DNA of 9,508 nt from Candidatus Bathyarchaeota archaeon. Lineage in GTDB: Archaea > Thermoproteota > Bathyarchaeia > Bathyarchaeales > Bathyarchaeaceae. Numbering within the stretch: the stretch's first letter is position 1; every line of letters begins with the position of its first letter. The stretch covers positions 1-9,508 of the forward strand of contig JAOUJL010000046.1 of NCBI GenBank assembly GCA_029883255.1. The letters run 5' to 3'. The position numbers were made by a program, and so were the translations under genes. Shown piece after piece: positions 5,484-9,508 of this stretch. The notes under the pieces were generated by a model. That model was not told where the DNA came from, did not search any database, and saw nothing but the letters and a program-made list of their open reading frames with translations.

Positions 5484-6308
5484 TCAAGCTTGAGTCTTAA
5501 CAGGCTTGATTTTGCCACCCTTCTTCAGAACCATATCCGACAGTTGAACAAGAGCCTTGCTGATATATTTTCTGGCTACAACGGAGTTTTCAGCAGTTGT
5601 TGATAGATGAAATTCTATTTTGGAGATTACTTCGCCACCTTTGGGATGAGATTTTATATAAACATACGGGTTATCATGCATCACATGATCGATAATCGGA
5701 GCCATTTCCGACTCCACAACTCGAGTTACGTCTATACTTGTTTCAAAAAACGTCACATCACCTGCAGCTTGCCTGAGAATAGACGCAACAGACCCCTCAA
5801 ATATAGCCGTCATTTCAGACGGAACCCCAGGCAGCGCCACTAAAGTTGTGCCCTCACATTCTATAATCACACCCGGTGCAGTTCCAACCGAATTGGGTAG
5901 AGGTCTACCACCTTCAGGAAGCTTCGCCATCTTAACGCGAGGAGGAGTCAACTCCGCTTTCTCCATCCGGCCCTGCTCCACATACATGTGATATTTCTCC
6001 TCCACCATTTTCAAAGCTTCATCGTCAATTTCTAACTTACACCTTAGCGCCTTAGCAACGCCTTCCAACGTTTTGTCATCAAACGTTGGGCCAAGTCCGC
6101 CTACGGTGATTAAGAAATGAGGTTTCCTTCTCGTGGCTTCCTTCACCGAGGATGCTATTTCGTTCACGTCGTCTCTGACCACGGTGATTCTTGAAACTCT
6201 GCCTCCTAAACTCGTTATTCGTTTCGCTAACCAATGAGCATTTGTATTCAATGTCTTTCCAATTAGAAGCTCTGTTCCAACGCAGATGATTTCTATTGAA
6301 CAAGCCAT
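5484..6308 (-). CDS. CinA N-terminal / MoaB-fold (MoCF) domain protein
   Basis: The 274-residue protein matches the COG1058 family: GTELLIG (11-17), the signature GGLGPTFDD (70-78), GTAPG (142-146) and LPGVPSEM (159-166). The fold is shared with molybdopterin-binding proteins MoaB/MogA/MoeA. Bacterial CinA proteins with this domain act as ADP-ribose or FAD pyrophosphatases and usually carry a C-terminal NMN deamidase domain. Here that domain is absent, as is common in archaea; the true substrate is not known. Residues 170-260 form the alpha/beta C-terminal lobe of the family. The ATG at 6308 has AGGAG (6318-6322) nine bases upstream, and ACTAAATAAT (6359-6368) is a TATA candidate. Stop TGA. 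No molybdenum-cofactor genes are nearby. Confidence 0.92.
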   Translation of the reverse strand: MACSIEIICVGTELLIGKTLNTNAHWLAKRITSLGGRVSRITVVRDDVNEIASSVKEATRRKPHFLITVGGLGPTFDDKTLEGVAKALRCKLEIDDEALKMVEEKYHMYVEQGRMEKAELTPPRVKMAKLPEGGRPLPNSVGTAPGVIIECEGTTLVALPGVPSEMTAIFEGSVASILRQAAGDVTFFETSIDVTRVVESEMAPIIDHVMHDNPYVYIKSHPKGGEVISKIEFHLSTTAENSVVARKYISKALVQLSDMVLKKGGKIKPVKTQA

Positions 6309-6404
6309 ACTACTATTCTCCTACCAGCTGAAACATCAATTCAAACAGATAAATGAAGATTATTTAGTAACTACTTGACGCAGAATAGTGCACGATTTTC
6401 ATAT

Positions 6405-6410
6405 AAAAAA
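6405..6410 (-). terminator. T6 run after the 68-residue zinc-ribbon gene
   Basis: Six T residues on the minus strand, about 50 bases past the stop of the zinc-ribbon gene and upstream of the CinA-family promoter. It is a plausible T-run terminator of the archaeal type. Confidence 0.35.
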
Positions 6411-6459
6411 CAGTCTGTTACCTACGCAAATGGTTCAAACGCTCTGCATTACGCTCCGT

Positions 6460-6666
6460 CTACTTTTTCTTGCCGAGCCACCACTTCAAGTAATCTTTCC
6501 GCTCTTTCCGCCGTTGCTCCTCCGCAGACTCAAAGCTAGGTCTCAACTTTTCACGCAGCTCCGTGAGTTCTTGAGGCGTAAGAGACAGCCCACAGCTCTT
6601 GCATGCATAGCGTTTTGTAACCGAAATATACTTCAGTTCACCACCACATTCAGGACAGTACCGCAT
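6460..6666 (-). CDS. small zinc-ribbon protein
   Basis: The 68-residue protein has an N-terminal zinc ribbon (C4-x2-C7, CPECGG; C22-x2-C25, CKSCG) followed by a long charged helix (about 31-60) and a basic Trp-rich tail (KWWLGKKK). Such ribbons are common in archaea and resemble those of RNA polymerase subunit M and TFIIS, but no specific function can be given. I chose the ATG at 6666 because the ribbon follows at once and AAAGG lies about 11 bases upstream. A longer frame to ATG 6717 would add 17 unlike residues without a ribosome site. Stop TAG. Confidence 0.72.
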   Translation of the reverse strand: MRYCPECGGELKYISVTKRYACKSCGLSLTPQELTELREKLRPSFESAEEQRRKERKDYLKWWLGKKK

Positions 6667-6818
6667 GTAGCATCTACCTTTTCCCGTTTTACTCCACCAG
6701 ATAGAACGAAGAAGCATGAGAAATAGCTTTTGGTTTCATTTCGACGTGTGAGAAGAAAGCAATTCTTGTGGGATTAGTGTGAAGACGCGTTTCGTTTTCT
6801 AGGTATCTGGAAGAAAAT

Positions 6819-7910
6819 TTATGTTATGAAATTGGTTAGTCCAGCTTCCTTGGCAAGCTTGATGGCTTGTTCTCTCTCGTCTTCGGTAAGTCTTCTTCGA
6901 AGCTCTGGGATTTCGTGAGCTCTCCATTCTGGACGGTATTGAAACATCAGGTTGGTTCTAACCCATGTTCCAAGGTTTTGGGCTATCCAGTTCAAAATGG
7001 GCTTTGTGCAACAATCAAGATGTTCTGGCAAGACTAGGACACGGATGAGGAGTTCACCGTACTTCTTGCTATATAGATGATTCCGCGTGCATGCCTCCCA
7101 GTAGCCTGATGCATTGGAGATTTTTTTGGCGCACTCGTTTGATCCATACTTGAAATCGAGAAGGTAGACATCTATAAACCCGGCGAGAAGCTTAGCGGTT
7201 TCTTCACTGTAGTAGGAGTTAGAGTTCCAAACCACGGGTATGTTCACGTCCACGTGTCGGAACGTTTCCAGCCACTGTTGAAGCCAAGGCGTCGGGTCAC
7301 CGCCGACCAGATTAACGTTTCTGCATCCACTTTTGCGTAGGTGTTCCACCGGTTTTGCCAGCCGTTCGGGTAAGAAGATTTCGCCCTTTTCATACCATTG
7401 AGATATGGACCAGTTTTGGCAGTGGCGACACTGCATAGTGCAGCCGAGCGTGAAAATTGTTCCAGACGGGACGAGTTCTGGTTCTTCGCCTGTGTGCTGG
7501 AACATGGTGGAAACTGTTATTTGGGTTCCGCACTTGCAGTGTCCCAGTTCTCCGTTAAATCGGTTGAAGCCGCATCTACGAGTGCAGAAGTGACAGCTTT
7601 CTAGAATCCGATTTGCTATTTCGATCTTCAAGTCCAGATACGACTTCTCTGGGGCTTCAAGTTGTTTAAGTTGTTTTTGATTTGAATCAAAAATTTCTTG
7701 TAGGCTGTAAAATTCTTCGGTGAGTTTATCGTGTAGTTTCCACAATTTTGCAAGCGAATCGCGTTTATCGAAGTCTGCGGACAGTTTCTTAGCGATTATG
7801 AACTTGGCTGGTTTGCCATCTTGCATAACGTCGAAGTATCTGGCCAGGCTTGCTCGAGCTTTCTTGTCCTTCAGAACAGCTGTGGCATCAGGTCTCCAAG
7901 CAGTCCACAT
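6819..7910 (-). CDS. PflX-like radical SAM protein
   Basis: The 363-residue protein carries the radical SAM cluster motif C157-x3-C161-x2-C164 in LGCTMQCRHCQNW, followed by the glycine-rich SAM-binding motif GGDPTP (203-208). Ahead of it lies a cysteine group (C106, C109, C113, C125, C127) typical of PflA/PflX-like proteins (COG1313), which may bind metal or a second cluster. Residues 45-90 are charged and helical, an N-terminal extension beyond the core. These enzymes generate a 5'-deoxyadenosyl radical; the substrate is unknown. Pyruvate formate-lyase activation is only a family name here, as no glycyl radical enzyme is visible. Start ATG 7910, with AGGA about 11 bases upstream and a TATA-like box further up. 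Stop TAA. It is in the same direction as amrS but about 300 bases away. Confidence 0.92.
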   Translation of the reverse strand: MWTAWRPDATAVLKDKKARASLARYFDVMQDGKPAKFIIAKKLSADFDKRDSLAKLWKLHDKLTEEFYSLQEIFDSNQKQLKQLEAPEKSYLDLKIEIANRILESCHFCTRRCGFNRFNGELGHCKCGTQITVSTMFQHTGEEPELVPSGTIFTLGCTMQCRHCQNWSISQWYEKGEIFLPERLAKPVEHLRKSGCRNVNLVGGDPTPWLQQWLETFRHVDVNIPVVWNSNSYYSEETAKLLAGFIDVYLLDFKYGSNECAKKISNASGYWEACTRNHLYSKKYGELLIRVLVLPEHLDCCTKPILNWIAQNLGTWVRTNLMFQYRPEWRAHEIPELRRRLTEDEREQAIKLAKEAGLTNFIT

Positions 7911-7947
7911 TATGTTTGTTTCCTAGAATAAGTAGTTGAAAAACTGG

Positions 7948-7958
7948 TGTATAAAGTG
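7948..7958 (-). promoter_or_regulatory. TATA-like box for the PflX-like gene
   Basis: CTTTATACACC on the minus strand lies about 40 to 48 bases before the ATG at 7910, so the transcript would start near 7928. This suggests the gene can be expressed apart from amrS. Confidence 0.42.
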
Positions 7959-8034
7959 TGATGGTTAGAGCGAGTTGGGGAGAGACAGAGACGGTATAAC
8001 TTCGTCGAGGGTTACTAGGCTTAACACATTGATT

Positions 8035-8214
8035 CTATAGGTCGCCGAGAAAGATTTGAGCTTCTTCCTGCGTAGAAATCAGCTTGTTCTCCAACAGTTT
8101 CGCCGTCACCTTATCCTTCGCATCCTTTTTACTTACTGCATCAGACTTTTCAAAAAGTGATTGCAGAATCCAACGTTCTACAAGATTGGGTAGGTGAGTT
8201 ATCCTTGGCGGTTG
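8035..8214 (-). pseudogene. start-less 59-codon frame directly after and in frame with the amrS stop
   Basis: Right after the amrS TAG (8215-8217) the same frame stays open for 59 codons to another TAG (8035-8037). The product looks like real protein: a helix-like start (NLVERWILQSLFEKSD), then many Lys, Asp and Glu, ending TQEEAQIFLGDL. It has no ATG or TTG in frame; the only usual start is a GTG (8107-8109) leaving 24 residues. I do not recognise the family. It could be the C-terminal remnant of a decayed gene, a gene with a rare start codon, an extension reached by amber readthrough, or a sequencing error. Several neighbouring genes also end with TAG, which argues against TAG being a sense codon here. 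The remainder of the gap (7911-8034) holds only the promoter of the PflX-like gene. Confidence 0.35.
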
Positions 8215-9267
8215 CTAAATAACGTAATACGGATAAGAGACACCACCCGGATAAAATTGACCCCGTATGGCAATTTTTTGTCCACATGCTGGGCAGCACA
8301 TGTCCTTGGTTAGATGCCACTTCACGATGTCGAAACTGAACCGTTTAATCAGCAGCTCTCCACAGTTTGGACAGTATGTATTCTCGTAGCGGTGTCCCGG
8401 AACGTTTCCCATATACACGTAGTTAAGGCCAACCTCACGCGACACATCGCAGGCTTGTTCAAGCGTCTCCAATGGAGTTGAAGGAATCTCAGTTACCTGA
8501 TAGTTGGGATGAAATCTGAGCAGATGGAATACTGTGTCTTTCCCAAGGTTATCTCTTATCCACATGGCCAGTTCACGAATTGTTTCCATCGAATCTCCTA
8601 TCTTCGGAACCACCAAGTTGGTTACTTCAATATGTATATCGCATTTCTTCATTTCTTTCAGGGATTCGTAAATTGGTTCCACGGATGGAACCGTTGCAAA
8701 TTTCTTATAAAATTCCGGGTCTCCTGCACCCTTAAAATCCACTGTTGCAGCGTCCAAGATTGGAGCTATCAATTGAACAGCCTCGGGACCCATGTATCCG
8801 TTGGTCACAAAAGTGTTGAAGATCCCTTCCTTATGAGCCAACATCGCCGTGTCGAAAGCATACTCGAAGAAGATGGTTGGTTCAGTGTATGTGTAGCTTA
8901 TGCCTTGGCATCCATCATCCTTCGTGGCCTTCACAACTTTTTGTGGCGGGAAATCGTATCCCTGAATTTTCTTTTCCTGACTGATCAACCAGTTGTCACA
9001 GAAACGACAGCGGAAGTTGCAGCCCACCGTGGCGATGGACATAACCTGCGAACCGGGATTAAAGTGGGAGAGAGGCTTTTTTGTTATCGGATCAACACAT
9101 ACAGAACAAGCCTTAGCGTACACGAGCGAGTAGAGCTTCCCTTTCTCATTTTTTCTAACCAAACAGAACCCTACAGCGTCTTCAGCTATTATGCAACGCC
9201 TTCCGCAAAGGTTGCAACGCACCTTGTTTCCTGACAACTCTTCGTAAAGCATGGCTTCTTTTACCAT
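8215..9267 (-). CDS. amrS: AmmeMemoRadiSam system radical SAM enzyme
   Basis: The 350-residue protein has an N-terminal cysteine set (C18, C21, C25, C35: CNLCGRRC), the radical SAM motif C83-x3-C87-x2-C90 in VGCNFRCRFCDNW, the family phrase SYTYTEPTIFFEY, and a C-terminal zinc ribbon (C299-x2-C302, then C324/C325 and C328). This pattern is that of AmrS (COG1180), named for its link with AMMECR1 and Memo proteins; the reaction is not known. Neither partner is in this window. I chose ATG 9267 because AGGGAG (9272-9277) lies four bases before it and the preceding gene ends at 9281. An upstream in-frame GTG at 9312 would overlap that gene and add a low-complexity Arg/Ser stretch. Stop TAG. The protein ends with a Tyr-rich tail (GGVSYPYYVI) after the ribbon. 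Confidence 0.94.
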   Translation of the reverse strand: MVKEAMLYEELSGNKVRCNLCGRRCIIAEDAVGFCLVRKNEKGKLYSLVYAKACSVCVDPITKKPLSHFNPGSQVMSIATVGCNFRCRFCDNWLISQEKKIQGYDFPPQKVVKATKDDGCQGISYTYTEPTIFFEYAFDTAMLAHKEGIFNTFVTNGYMGPEAVQLIAPILDAATVDFKGAGDPEFYKKFATVPSVEPIYESLKEMKKCDIHIEVTNLVVPKIGDSMETIRELAMWIRDNLGKDTVFHLLRFHPNYQVTEIPSTPLETLEQACDVSREVGLNYVYMGNVPGHRYENTYCPNCGELLIKRFSFDIVKWHLTKDMCCPACGQKIAIRGQFYPGGVSYPYYVI

Positions 9268-9271
9268 CTTA

Positions 9272-9277
9272 CTCCCT
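9272..9277 (-). promoter_or_regulatory. Shine-Dalgarno site that fixes the amrS start
   Basis: AGGGAG on the minus strand, followed by TAAG and the ATG at 9267. It falls in the 13-base gap after the TAA of the upstream winged-helix gene, pointing to translation of amrS from a shared transcript. Confidence 0.6.
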
Positions 9278-9280
9278 CTC

Positions 9281-9508
9281 TTACTCCTTCTCCTCCTCCA
9301 ACTGAATCCCACTTCCGTTAAACCGTATAATCAACGACCTTGCTACGGCTTTGAAACCCCGCCTAGACCCGTTTAACTCGACGAGGTTTGCTTCCCTAAG
9401 CTTGTTCATGTGGAACCAGACGGTCATACGTGGCTCAGACGTTATCTGTTGCAGTTTAGAAATCGTTAGCCTGTTGGGGTATGCTCTTATGAGTTCTTGG
9501 AGTATGCG
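9281..9508 (-). CDS. winged-helix DNA-binding protein, C-terminal part, cut by the right edge
   Basis: The minus-strand frame enters from beyond 9508 and runs 75 codons to TAA at 9281-9283. It shows a helix-turn-helix arrangement: helix RILQELIRAYP, then LTISKLQQIT, a recognition-type helix (RMTVWFHMNKLREANLV) and a strand with basic residues (ELNGSRRGF), as in ArsR-like or MarR-like winged helices. The tail is acidic (LEEEKE). It is probably a transcription regulator, co-transcribed with amrS (13-base gap), but what it controls cannot be seen. The N terminus and any ligand domain lie outside the window. Confidence 0.72.
   Translation of the reverse strand, partial: RILQELIRAYPNRLTISKLQQITSEPRMTVWFHMNKLREANLVELNGSRRGFKAVARSLIIRFNGSGIQLEEEKE

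Noticed and set aside
8509..9234. 241-codon plus-strand frame
   Set aside because: It lies wholly antisense to amrS, which has full family motifs; the frame is a by-product of its codon use.
1..9508. CRISPR arrays, insertion sequences, phage genes and toxin-antitoxin pairs
   Set aside because: I looked for repeated spacers, transposase motifs and terminal repeats and found none.

Overview
The window reads as a piece of an archaeal chromosome. The evidence is A/T-rich TATA-like boxes about 25 to 50 bases before several genes, a GPN-loop GTPase, an AN1 zinc finger, many small zinc-ribbon proteins, purine-rich Shine-Dalgarno sites of the AGGTG/GGAG kind, and a tRNA-Lys gene with a short archaeal-type intron outside the anticodon loop. 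The mix fits a TACK-type archaeon (for example Bathyarchaeia), but nothing here fixes the lineage; that placement is inference.

Layout. Almost every gene is on the minus strand; the one clear plus-strand gene is a four-helix membrane protein (2524-2913). From left to right: an A/T-rich left edge with at most a fragment of a gene; an AN1 zinc finger / membrane helix / transglutaminase-like protein (309-926); a small unknown protein (1076-1309); a gap with a possible 48-residue plus-strand ORF; tRNA-Asp(GUC); a double zinc-ribbon protein; tRNA-Lys(UUU) with a 17-base intron; the four-helix membrane protein; a GPN-loop GTPase (3013-3774); a short zinc-finger protein; a membrane-anchored transglutaminase-like protein (4521-5339); a CinA/MoaB-fold protein (5484-6308); a 68-residue zinc ribbon; a PflX-like radical SAM protein (6819-7910); a start-less 59-codon reading frame; the AmmeMemoRadiSam radical SAM enzyme AmrS (8215-9267); and the C-terminal part of a winged-helix protein cut by the right edge.

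How the genes fit together. The clearest operon is winged-helix protein then amrS, with 13 bases between stop and start. The PflX-like gene lies in the same direction but has its own TATA-like box, so the two radical SAM genes may be expressed separately. Most other genes are single units with their own promoter candidates, so this looks like ordinary archaeal housekeeping and accessory territory rather than one dedicated system. I saw no CRISPR array, insertion sequence, phage gene or toxin-antitoxin pair.

The points most worth a second look are the AN1-transglutaminase fusion, the tRNA-Lys intron in the D-arm, and the protein-like reading frame that follows the amrS amber stop in the same frame.
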